The translations under genes were made by a program, and so were the position numbers. The notes beneath the pieces were generated by a model that saw only the letters and a list, made by a program, of their open reading frames with translations, was not told where the DNA came from and did no database searches. A stretch of DNA of 64,000 bases. It comes from Microbulbifer agarilyticus (GTDB taxonomy: Bacteria; Pseudomonadota; Gammaproteobacteria; Pseudomonadales; Cellvibrionaceae). The number at the start of each line of letters is the position of its first letter. The first letter of the stretch is position 1. Below are positions 38,521 through 46,173 of the stretch, piece after piece. Location: positions 2,604,001 through 2,668,000 of the forward strand of contig NZ_CP019650.1 in NCBI RefSeq assembly GCF_001999945.1. The letters run 5' to 3'.

Positions 38521-39291
38521 GTGACCGACTCCCCCGAATACCTGAAAAAACGCGCATTCTTTGACAGTCTGCTCACCATCTATGGACGCAAGCCGGTGCT
38601 CGAAGCACTGGAGGACAGCAGCCTGCCCGTGCACAAGCTGCACCTGGCGGAAAGTAACCGCAAGGACCAGCTGATTTCCCGTATCGAGCAACTGGCCGAA
38701 GAACGCAATATTCAGGTCGCCCACTGGGACCGCAAAGGCCTGTCCCGCATTTCAAAAAATGCCAAGCAGGACCAGGGCGTAGCACTGGACTTGGCGCTAC
38801 CGAAATACGGCAGTGCCGATACTTTCCTCAAAGAATGCCGAGGCAAACACTTTGAGTTACTCGCACTGGACGGCATCACCAATCCGCAAAACCTGGGCAT
38901 GATTGTTCGCTCGGCGTGTGCAGGCGGCATCGATGGCATCTTGTTGCCGAAAAAAGGCTGTGCGCAAATAGACCCTCTGGTAATCAAGGCCAGTGTGGGC
39001 ACTCTGTTTAAGACCCGTATTTTACGCTGTGACCAGCTGGCACCCGTGCTACAAAAATTCGCTGAACAGGGTGCGCGTGTCTGCGCACTTTCCTCACACG
39101 CACAAGATACCCTGGGTACGCTGGATACCAGTGCACCCACGGTCTTCGTGTTGGGCAACGAAACCCACGGCGTAAGCTCCGCCGTGGAAAAATCCTGCAC
39201 GCACAAAATTCGAATCCCAATGAAGAACGACGTGGAAAGCCTGAATGTGGCAATCACCGCAGCGCTCATCAGTTTCCGTCATCAGTTCTGA
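38521..39291 (+). CDS. TrmH/SpoU-family RNA 2'-O-methyltransferase
   Basis: A 256-residue SPOUT methyltransferase. The N-terminal substrate-binding domain contains YGRKPVLEALED, as in RlmB-type enzymes. The knot motifs are LDGITNPQNLGMIVRSA, VLGNETHGVS and RIPMKNDVESLNVAITAAL, which form the AdoMet pocket. It is likely to methylate a ribose in rRNA or tRNA. The position cannot be inferred. The GTG start lies two bases after the preceding stop, so it ends the ppiA-pdxJ unit. Confidence 0.88.
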   Translation: MTDSPEYLKKRAFFDSLLTIYGRKPVLEALEDSSLPVHKLHLAESNRKDQLISRIEQLAEERNIQVAHWDRKGLSRISKNAKQDQGVALDLALPKYGSADTFLKECRGKHFELLALDGITNPQNLGMIVRSACAGGIDGILLPKKGCAQIDPLVIKASVGTLFKTRILRCDQLAPVLQKFAEQGARVCALSSHAQDTLGTLDTSAPTVFVLGNETHGVSSAVEKSCTHKIRIPMKNDVESLNVAITAALISFRHQF

Positions 39292-39329
39292 TACACCGCA
39301 ATAGCACGCCTCACAACACTCCATAAACA

Positions 39330-39357
39330 CTTGTCGCACCGAATTCGGCGCGACAAG
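39330..39357 (+). other. Near-perfect inverted repeat after the methyltransferase gene
   Basis: Fourteen bases at 39330-39343 pair with 39344-39357, with one A-C mismatch, around an EcoRI-like centre (GAATTC). There is no T run, so it is not a standard terminator. It may stabilise the mRNA 3' end or bind a dimeric protein upstream of the OmpA-family gene. Confidence 0.55.
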
Positions 39358-39570
39358 CGCGCCTGCTACTCGATTCACATCTAGTCAACTTTTCGCACAC
39401 CAAGACCGTAATTCGTCAAACAGTCGCGCAAAAGCCCGCCAATTACCGCCGTTACCCTGGCCGCCACATTGGCAAAGTCGTGGCTATCAACTAAAAGTAA
39501 GCACGGGAGTATAAATACGACACATAAACAGACCTCCCAATTTCGAGCAACAAGACCAGGGACCGAGTCT

Positions 39571-40767
39571 ATGCCTTTCAAACTTTCGAGCAAGTGCCTC
39601 TCAGCACTAGCCACTCTGACCTTCGCCGCCAGTGCTGCCATGCCACTCTATGCGCAGGAAACCAGTTATATCGATGTAATGGGCGTGATGATCCGGGTGG
39701 ACAAGGACCGCTATACAGAACGTCAGGGGGCCGGCACTCGCGCAACCTTTGGCTGGCAGACCAGCGGCAACTGGTTTACCGAAGTGCAATTGTTTGGGGT
39801 AAAGGTGGATCGGGACAGCAATTTAGCACTCTATCCGCAACTAGACACCACCCAGGTTGGCACCCCTACCGCGATTATTGATTCGACTAATTTCAACCCC
39901 GGGCTCGTGTCTGGAACAATGGGTGCTGCTACAAGCCCATACATTTACACCGACGCCCTCAAACCCTCCGGCGACCTGGAACTGTCAGGACTGGGCGTTG
40001 ATGTGGTCTATCACTTCAGCGGACGCGAGGGGTACTCGCCTTTTGTACTCGCTGGTATTGGCGCATCAAATAACAATACCGAGTACGACTATGGCCCAAG
40101 AGAGACCAACGGCTTTCTGAACGTCGGCGCAGGTATTGTAAGTGGCGCACTCTCTTCCCGGGGTTTGAAAGTGCGCGCAGAAGTGCGCTACCTACGCGAC
40201 TTTTTCGCCACCGATATGAGCGATTACCAGTTCGGTATCGGCATCAGTATTCCCTTGCGCTGCCCACCCGCGCCAGCACCCGCGGTGGCCTACATGCCAC
40301 CCGCCGAGCCAGAGCAGGTTGTCGCGGTTGATCTGGACGACGATGGTGATGGCGTGCTCAACCAGAAAGATCGCTGCCCCAACACGCTACCCGGAGCAAG
40401 AGTGGACGAATATGGCTGCGTGATCGCCGACCAGACAATTACTCTGGAAAACATACAGTTTGAATTTAACTCGGCCACGTTAACGGCCCGCGCAGAAGCA
40501 TCACTCGAAGCCGTGGTGCAATCCCTGCTCAGCCAACCGGATAGTCTTATCGAAGTTGCCGGTCACACCGACAGCCGCGGCAACGACGACTACAACCTAC
40601 GCTTGTCTGCGCAGCGTGCTGAGTCGGTACGCCGCCATATGGTGTCACGTGGTGTGGATGCCACCCGCATATCGTCCAAGGGGTTTGGCGAGACCCAGCC
40701 AGTGGCATCGAACGCGACCGAATCTGGCCGTGCGCAAAACCGCCGCGTCGAACTGACCTTCCGCTGA
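39571..40767 (+). CDS. OmpA-family outer-membrane protein
   Basis: A 398-residue protein with signal peptide (cut near AQ at about 27/28) and an eight-strand-like N-terminal barrel (about 28-235, with YHFSGREGYSPFVLAGIGAS). A proline-rich hinge leads to one thrombospondin type 3-like calcium repeat (DLDDDGDGVLNQKDRCPNT). The OmpA C-terminal peptidoglycan-binding domain closes it, with EVAGHTDSRGNDDYNLRLSA and GRAQNRRVELTF. It would tether the outer membrane to peptidoglycan. The start at 39571 has AGGGA eight bases upstream. It is monocistronic, with a terminator at 40830-40852. Confidence 0.93.
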   Translation: MPFKLSSKCLSALATLTFAASAAMPLYAQETSYIDVMGVMIRVDKDRYTERQGAGTRATFGWQTSGNWFTEVQLFGVKVDRDSNLALYPQLDTTQVGTPTAIIDSTNFNPGLVSGTMGAATSPYIYTDALKPSGDLELSGLGVDVVYHFSGREGYSPFVLAGIGASNNNTEYDYGPRETNGFLNVGAGIVSGALSSRGLKVRAEVRYLRDFFATDMSDYQFGIGISIPLRCPPAPAPAVAYMPPAEPEQVVAVDLDDDGDGVLNQKDRCPNTLPGARVDEYGCVIADQTITLENIQFEFNSATLTARAEASLEAVVQSLLSQPDSLIEVAGHTDSRGNDDYNLRLSAQRAESVRRHMVSRGVDATRISSKGFGETQPVASNATESGRAQNRRVELTFR

Positions 40768-40829
40768 TCAGACCAATTTTCGCGCTTGGAGCCACATTCC
40801 AGGCGCGGAATTCTCTTGCTAGCACAATT

Positions 40830-40852
40830 GCCGACAGCTGCCGGCTTTTTTT
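40830..40852 (+). terminator. Intrinsic terminator after the OmpA-family gene
   Basis: GCCG (40830-40833) pairs with CGGC (40842-40845), and inner bases can extend the stem imperfectly. Seven T follow (40846-40852). Confidence 0.65.
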
Positions 40853-41299
40853 ATTCACAATCCACAGAATCTGTGGATATCTCTGTTAACAACACCCGGG
40901 AAAACGCCGCCAGCCCCCATGATCCGTTGTAACCAGTTTGTGAAGAAAATTTAACCAAATAAATTTTCTGCTTATAAATCAGTAAGTTACAAAAAACTTC
41001 AAAACAGGATTGACAAATTTCGTTCGTAACTATCTAGCCTCATTCGTTCACGTCCCGCTGTGGAAAGCTTTTCCCTCTAGCCCCAAAGGGCTAAAAGTTT
41101 TTGGCATTTAATTAGTTAACTGGCGAAAAGTAAGCGGCTTGCCCACTTACTGCACAGGCACCCAACACTGGTCAACCAGTGGACACCAAGCAAGAGCGTA
41201 CAAGCGAAATTAGGCGCCGGGAGGGTACAGATTCCACCGCGTGGCGCTCATGCTAATGAGCGTCGGCAGAAATAAGTTGAGAGAAGAGATTGAGGGAAA
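40853..41299. other. Noncoding region with five inverted repeats, possible small RNA
   Basis: No credible gene is present in these 447 bases. Inverted repeats lie at 40860-40878 (nine-base arms, centre A), 40945-40968 (nine-base arms, loop ACCAAA), 41078-41093 (TAGCCC/GGGCTA), 41166-41181 (seven-base arms) and 41245-41262 (seven-base arms). A TTGACA at 41010-41015 with TATCTA at 41031-41036 could be a promoter, although the spacing of 15 is short. The stem at 41078 is followed by a T-rich tract near 41098. Together these could mark a short plus-strand RNA of about 60 bases. Confidence 0.35.
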
Positions 41300-42307
41300 C
41301 TATCTGGAAAACGCGGCCAGCGGGTGGGTAGTGGTGATCCCCATTTGCACGCGCGCACCGGGCTCCGCTTGGACTTCGTGGCTGGTGCGTACCTTGAGCT
41401 GCACGCCGTCACCAACTTGCACCGCATACAGGCGCGAGCAGCCCTCGTAGCGCACCCAATCCACCACACCATTGCCAATTTCAGATGGCACCAGAGACAA
41501 ATCATCTGGCCGCAACAGTAGATCAACCGCCCCACGGGCGTCATCGATCGGTATACCCGGTGCCGGGCCAAGTTCGGTGGTTACCTGGCGCCCATCGAGC
41601 ACGCCCGGGAGAAAGCTTGCCTCCCCCAGAAATCGAGCGACAAAACGGCTGGCGGGTTCGGCGAAGCATTTCTCCGGAGAGTCCAGCTGCTCCAACTTGC
41701 CACCATTGAGAATTCCCACCCGGTCACCAATTGAAAGTGCCTCTTCCTGATCGTGGGTCACCCAGATCGCGGGGATACCTGCAGCTTTGAGCGCCTCGCG
41801 GATTTCCCAGCGCAGGCTGTCTTTCAGCGCCGCATCCAAGTTGGACAGCGGCTCATCGAGGAGAATAAACGCCGGCTGGTGCGCAATGGTTCGAGCCAGC
41901 GCGACGCGCTGCTTCTGCCCACCGGACAGGCTGGCGGGCTTGGCCTGACGGAACGCTTCCAACCCCAACAGCTTCAACCAGTGGTCTGCCAGCGAAGTGT
42001 CTTTCAGGCGAAAGCACACATTTTCCTGCACGGTGAGGTGGGGAAACAGAGCGAAATCCTGAAACACCATGCCGACATTGCGTTTCTCTGGCGGTACCGG
42101 GCGCTTGGGGGTTGAGCTCCAGTTACCCAGTGAAATCTCACCCTCGGTTACCGGGATCAAACCTGCCAGCGCCTGCAGAATGGTGGTTTTGCCGCAGCCG
42201 GTCGGGCCGACAAGCATCAACACCTCATCCTTTCCCAGGGCGAGATTGAGATTGTCCACCACGCGCGTGGAACCGTAATCAACAGACAGGTTGCGAACGT
42301 TCAGCAT
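41300..42307 (-). CDS. fbpC: Iron(III) ABC transporter ATP-binding protein
   Basis: The ATPase of an FbpABC/SfuABC-type importer. Walker A is VGPTGCGKTT. The Q-loop (VFQDFALFPHL), signature LSGGQKQRVALART, Walker B AFILLDEPLSNLD and switch histidine WVTHDQEEAL are all intact. The last 100 residues form a TOBE-like regulatory domain (LLLRPDDLSLVPSE). Length is 335 residues. The ATG is eight bases after the fbpB stop. Confidence 0.93.
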   Translation of the reverse strand: MLNVRNLSVDYGSTRVVDNLNLALGKDEVLMLVGPTGCGKTTILQALAGLIPVTEGEISLGNWSSTPKRPVPPEKRNVGMVFQDFALFPHLTVQENVCFRLKDTSLADHWLKLLGLEAFRQAKPASLSGGQKQRVALARTIAHQPAFILLDEPLSNLDAALKDSLRWEIREALKAAGIPAIWVTHDQEEALSIGDRVGILNGGKLEQLDSPEKCFAEPASRFVARFLGEASFLPGVLDGRQVTTELGPAPGIPIDDARGAVDLLLRPDDLSLVPSEIGNGVVDWVRYEGCSRLYAVQVGDGVQLKVRTSHEVQAEPGARVQMGITTTHPLAAFSR

Positions 42308-42315
42308 TATCGCGA

Positions 42316-43827
42316 CTATTTTCCAGAAACTTCGAGTTCGGCCCGGCGCTCACCGGACAACATCAGCGCCAGCCCCAGTGCTGACATCAATACCAGTAAC
42401 AGGCCGGGAATGGCTGCGCGGCCAAAATACCCCGCTTCGTATACACGCCACAAGTAGGTAGCCAGGGTTTCGAACCCGGTGGGCCCCAACATCAGCGTGG
42501 CGGGCAGCTCCCGCATAGCCTCAAGGAACACCAGTGCGGCGCCGGCAATCATACCGCGCATGGTCAGCGGTAACGTAACCCGCTGAAACGCTTCCCGGGG
42601 GCTGGCCCCCAGTACACGCGCTGCCTTTACCAGGCTTGAATCCAAACCCTCGGCGGTTGAGCGCACAGAACTAACCGCCAGCGGCAAGAATCGCAATACG
42701 TAACACAGCACCAGCAAACCCAGAGTCTGGTACAGAAACGGCAGCTTCAGGCCGACATACACCAGTGCGGTACCCATTACGATACCCGGCACACCAAATC
42801 CAAAGTACGTCACTCGCTCCATGATACGGCCCGCGCGACCGGCAATGGCCGCGTGCGCGACCGGAATCGCGAGCACCACCGCACATGCCGCAGCCAGGAA
42901 CGAAGCGTGTACAGAGTTCCACGCATAGCGCAGGTCAAAACCAGCGTTGCCCTCGCGCGCAAGCCACACCGCGAAAATGGCGAGAGGCAACACTACCGCC
43001 AGCAGAATCACCGGGGAAACGGCCACACCAATCATCCAGCGCTGCCAGCTATTGGGCCAAAGCGTGAGGTGGCGGCCGGGTTTCTCACGGCTACCACGCA
43101 CTCGGGATTCCAAAAACAGCACTAACCCGACAATTGCCAGCAGCTGTAACGACAGCATCGCCGCCTGGCTCAAACCAAATGCGTTGTACTCGACAAAGAT
43201 CACCCTGGTGAAAGTATCCAGCCGCATAATCGCCGGCGTACCAAAATCAGACAGGGTATACAGGGCCACCAGTAATCCGCCGGCGGCAATTCCGGTGGCA
43301 ACACGGGGCAACACCACCTTGAGCAGGCTCATTTCGAGAGACATGCCCAACGTGCGCGCCGCGTTCACCAGGCTCGCATCCAGGCTCAGTAGAGAAGCGC
43401 GGGTGGTCAGCATCACGAACGGGTAAGAGTAGAGAATCATTACCAGCGAGGCGCCGAGCAAACCGTCCATAGCAGGCAGCGGAATACCCAGCAAATTGTG
43501 AATTTCACCACCACGGCCAAACGCCGCATAGATGGTAAACGCACCGATATAACTGGGGATAGCGAGCGGTGCGGCGAGAATCACCAGCCACAACCTGCGC
43601 ATGGGAAATTGCACGTAAGCGGTTACAAACGCCAATGGTACGCCGATCAGCACCGAGCCAAGTACGGTAAACACCATCAGCAGCAGTGTGTTGGTGAGAA
43701 CGCGCAAGTTGTGCGCGTCAAAAAACTGCGCCTCGCTCGCCGCGAGGTCGAACAACACTCCGATGGGCAGGATAGCCAGCAACGCAATCAGCGCGGCCAG
43801 CGGATAGGACCGGGGCCAGTGGGTCAT
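42316..43827 (-). CDS. fbpB: Iron(III) ABC transporter permease
   Basis: A 503-residue inner-membrane permease with about twelve hydrophobic segments in two homologous halves. Each half has an EAA-like loop (LVNAARTLGMSLEMSLLKVVLPRV in the first, LVKAARVLGASPREAFQRVTLPL in the second). This fused arrangement is the usual one for FbpB/SfuB, where one chain supplies the whole pore. The ATG overlaps the fbpA stop (ATGA). Confidence 0.93.
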   Translation of the reverse strand: MTHWPRSYPLAALIALLAILPIGVLFDLAASEAQFFDAHNLRVLTNTLLLMVFTVLGSVLIGVPLAFVTAYVQFPMRRLWLVILAAPLAIPSYIGAFTIYAAFGRGGEIHNLLGIPLPAMDGLLGASLVMILYSYPFVMLTTRASLLSLDASLVNAARTLGMSLEMSLLKVVLPRVATGIAAGGLLVALYTLSDFGTPAIMRLDTFTRVIFVEYNAFGLSQAAMLSLQLLAIVGLVLFLESRVRGSREKPGRHLTLWPNSWQRWMIGVAVSPVILLAVVLPLAIFAVWLAREGNAGFDLRYAWNSVHASFLAAACAVVLAIPVAHAAIAGRAGRIMERVTYFGFGVPGIVMGTALVYVGLKLPFLYQTLGLLVLCYVLRFLPLAVSSVRSTAEGLDSSLVKAARVLGASPREAFQRVTLPLTMRGMIAGAALVFLEAMRELPATLMLGPTGFETLATYLWRVYEAGYFGRAAIPGLLLVLMSALGLALMLSGERRAELEVSGK

Positions 43828-44882
43828 AACACCCCGGTACGACGCATCAGATTCAGGGTAGGACGCAAATCAGCCAGCTTGGTGAGATCCAGCTTGGGCG
43901 GAGAAATCTCACTCAGGGGAGGCAAGCCTTGCGGCGGCTGCACGCCATTGACGAGAGGAATCTCGTAGGCCTCACGCGCCAAGTAGGACTGCACTTCCCG
44001 CGTCAGCAAATAGCGGATGAAGTTGATCGGTAGATCCCCCTCGCTTAATGCCAGAATACCGGAGGCATTCACCAGGCAACCTGCGTCATTCTTGGTAAAT
44101 GCCAAGTCTACATTCGCATCGGGTTTGCCGGCTTTCAGGCGCAGGGTGTAATAGTGGTTGGCAAAACCGATATCCACTTCGCCGCGCTCCACGCCCATTA
44201 CCACGCCCAGCTCACCCGCATAGCTCTTGGCACGCTGGTTTACTCCGCGCAGCCAATCCGCCGTGGCTTTTTCGCCCTCAAGCAAACGCATGGCAGTGAC
44301 AAAGGATTGGAAGGAGGCATAAGCCGGCGCCCAGCCAATAGAAAAATCGCTATCCGCCAGCGCCATAACACTGTCCGGAATTTGCGCGCGCGTCACCCGC
44401 TCGGTGTTGTATGGAATGGTGCGGATGCGGCCAGTCACCGGTGCCCATTGCGGGTACTGGAATCCCGGGCGCAATTCTTCGGTAATATCAGCCGGCAGTG
44501 GTCGCGCTAGTCCCGCATCGGCGACAAGGCCAATGGCTCCGGAGTCTACCGCCCAAAACACATCTGCCCGCCGCACGCCCGCTTTGGACTCGGCAACAAT
44601 CGTATTGGCCAGCGCCGCAGTCACGCCGCGGCGGACCTGTAAATTAAACTTGGGGTTGCGCTTGCGAATAGCATCGAGGACGTTTTCGTAAAGGCCGCCC
44701 TCCCCCCGCCCCAGGTACAGGGTGAGATCCCCTTCCAAAGGCGGCAGTTGATCGACGGACACCGCATCCGGCCTTACACCTGCTACTTCAGATGCAAATG
44801 CAGGAAACGGCAGGGCCCCCAGGGCACCTGCCGCAGCAAAACTATTTAAACAGGCACTACGTAAAAAAGCTCTGCGCTGCAC
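43824..44882 (-). CDS. fbpA: Iron(III) ABC transporter substrate-binding protein with Tat-like signal
   Basis: A periplasmic iron-binding protein of the FbpA family (352 residues). The N terminus QRRAFLRSACLNSFAAAG fits the twin-arginine pattern RRxFLR, unlike the Sec signals of classical FbpA, and is followed by a hydrophobic stretch ending in ASA-like FPAFAS. Family features are DLTLYLGRGEGGLYENVL, the segment GVRRADVFWAVDSGAIG and the tyrosine pair in FANHYYTLRLK, likely iron ligands. The start is GTG. It is 112 bases after the unrecognised gene upstream. Confidence 0.9.
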   Translation of the reverse strand: MQRRAFLRSACLNSFAAAGALGALPFPAFASEVAGVRPDAVSVDQLPPLEGDLTLYLGRGEGGLYENVLDAIRKRNPKFNLQVRRGVTAALANTIVAESKAGVRRADVFWAVDSGAIGLVADAGLARPLPADITEELRPGFQYPQWAPVTGRIRTIPYNTERVTRAQIPDSVMALADSDFSIGWAPAYASFQSFVTAMRLLEGEKATADWLRGVNQRAKSYAGELGVVMGVERGEVDIGFANHYYTLRLKAGKPDANVDLAFTKNDAGCLVNASGILALSEGDLPINFIRYLLTREVQSYLAREAYEIPLVNGVQPPQGLPPLSEISPPKLDLTKLADLRPTLNLMRRTGVL

Positions 44883-44994
44883 GGATAATCCTTAATCGAA
44901 AATTCACAAGCTCGGCAAGGGGCCATGAGCCCCCTGCGTTTCCGTGGTGGAAAGAATTGTCGCTTCTATTCTAATAGTGGCTTCTATGAAGACC

Positions 44995-45813
44995 TTAAAA
45001 AACGTCCTTGCGTTTTTTCTCTGCGGCAGCCACCAGGTCCTTCGCACGATCCAGTTTCGCTTGCATGGATTCAACCACCTTGCGCACATCATCAACACTG
45101 GACTTACCATCAATGGCCTGCGGCAAGGTTACGTTGAAGTCTTTTTCCAGGTCTTCCACCAGATCCGCATCCTGTTCGATCAGAACACCTTCAACACCTT
45201 CAAAGCGATGCAGGTAAGTGTCGTGAACGATACTGGTGGCGGCTTCCGGCAGTTTCTCTGCGTATTTGGCGACCACGCGATCCAGGCGGTGTTTAATGTC
45301 GTCCAGGGTCTCAGGCACCGTGCTGGGCTCGGCTTCAGTGGTTTGGACCTTGGCTACCAGTCCTTTTTCCTGATACTGGGAAGCCAACTTAACTGCGCCC
45401 AGCGCCTGCCAAAGGGCCTGATTCAGCTTGCTTTGCTCTTCACGCACTTTGGCAATCGGTGCGCCGGCATCAATTGCCTGTTTTACACCGAAAATACCCT
45501 GCCAGATATTGGCATATACCGGTACATAGCTGGTTTCGATGGCGGAGTGGAAATCAACCTCTTCCCAGTACTCGAGCATCGCATTGGTATTGGTGCCCTT
45601 TTGTCCTTTCTCTTCGTAAGTGTCGACGACAGCGCCAAACTTACCGACCAGCCAGTTCACTTCTTCGGAGTACTGCCCGAGGTGCGACTTCAGATCATTC
45701 ACGTGATCGCCGATTTCCCCGTTCGCGGAAACCTGGCCGGCACCTAGCAGTGCCACAAGACCCAAAACCATGCCGAAATTGCGAGGCTGGCGGAAAAAAG
45801 ATTTAGCTTGCAT
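44995..45813 (-). CDS. Unrecognised secreted helical protein under a Fur box
   Basis: I do not recognise this 272-residue protein. A signal peptide ends near VSANG (about residue 29). The mature part appears all-helical and charged, with HVNDLKSHLGQYSEEVNWL, FHSAIETSYVPVYANIWQG and a C-terminal KLDRAKDLVAAAEKKRKDVF. There are no cysteines and few aromatics in the second half. The helical style recalls imelysin/EfeO iron-binding domains, but the GxHxxE motif is not present (only FHSAIE), so I make no assignment. A Fur box lies 43-61 bases before the ATG, and fbpABC follows in the same direction. An iron-related role is therefore likely. Confidence 0.75.
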   Translation of the reverse strand: MQAKSFFRQPRNFGMVLGLVALLGAGQVSANGEIGDHVNDLKSHLGQYSEEVNWLVGKFGAVVDTYEEKGQKGTNTNAMLEYWEEVDFHSAIETSYVPVYANIWQGIFGVKQAIDAGAPIAKVREEQSKLNQALWQALGAVKLASQYQEKGLVAKVQTTEAEPSTVPETLDDIKHRLDRVVAKYAEKLPEAATSIVHDTYLHRFEGVEGVLIEQDADLVEDLEKDFNVTLPQAIDGKSSVDDVRKVVESMQAKLDRAKDLVAAAEKKRKDVF

Positions 45814-45855
45814 GAATTCCCACTCTCTTTTGCGTTTCTTTATTACAGACTGTGC

Positions 45856-45874
45856 GCAAATGATACTCATTATC
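45856..45874 (-). promoter_or_regulatory. Fur box upstream of the secreted iron-related gene
   Basis: The 19 bases GCAAATGATACTCATTATC (plus strand) match the palindromic Fur consensus at 16 positions. A candidate minus-strand -10 (TATCAT) lies inside the box with TTTATT about 17 bases before it, so bound Fur would block RNA polymerase. The remaining gap up to 46173 holds no recognised feature apart from a possible TATAGT -10 (46166-46171) for the cyclase gene. Confidence 0.85.
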
Positions 45875-46173
45875 AAAAACGGAATAAAGTAGTCCGAAGT
45901 AAAGACTCGGAGTTCAACCTACATCCGAGGCGCTGTTTGGAACACTCTTCTAACATTGCCGCCAGAAAACGGCGCATCGGATCAAACTGGTGCCATATCG
46001 GGCGCCCAACAGCGTGAATAGCGACGAGATACTATCAGTCCGAGCCGGCTTTTTCATCTTCACCAGCGCCGATCCGAGCCTCTACTGGGCCGAATTGGGC
46101 TAGATTCTCAGATGGAGACCGGCTGTACACCGCAAAGGAGCGGGGAGCTAACAGCAAAGAGCTGGTATAGTCT

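Noticed and set aside
40860-40878. DnaA-box-like palindrome suggesting a replication origin
   Set aside because: Only imperfect boxes, with no dnaA, dnaN, gidA or rpmH nearby. The palindrome alone does not support an origin.
44919-44933. GGGGC/GCCCC hairpin between the secreted protein gene and fbpA as a terminator
   Set aside because: The stem is only five pairs, and no T run follows on the minus strand. I treat the genes as possibly cotranscribed.
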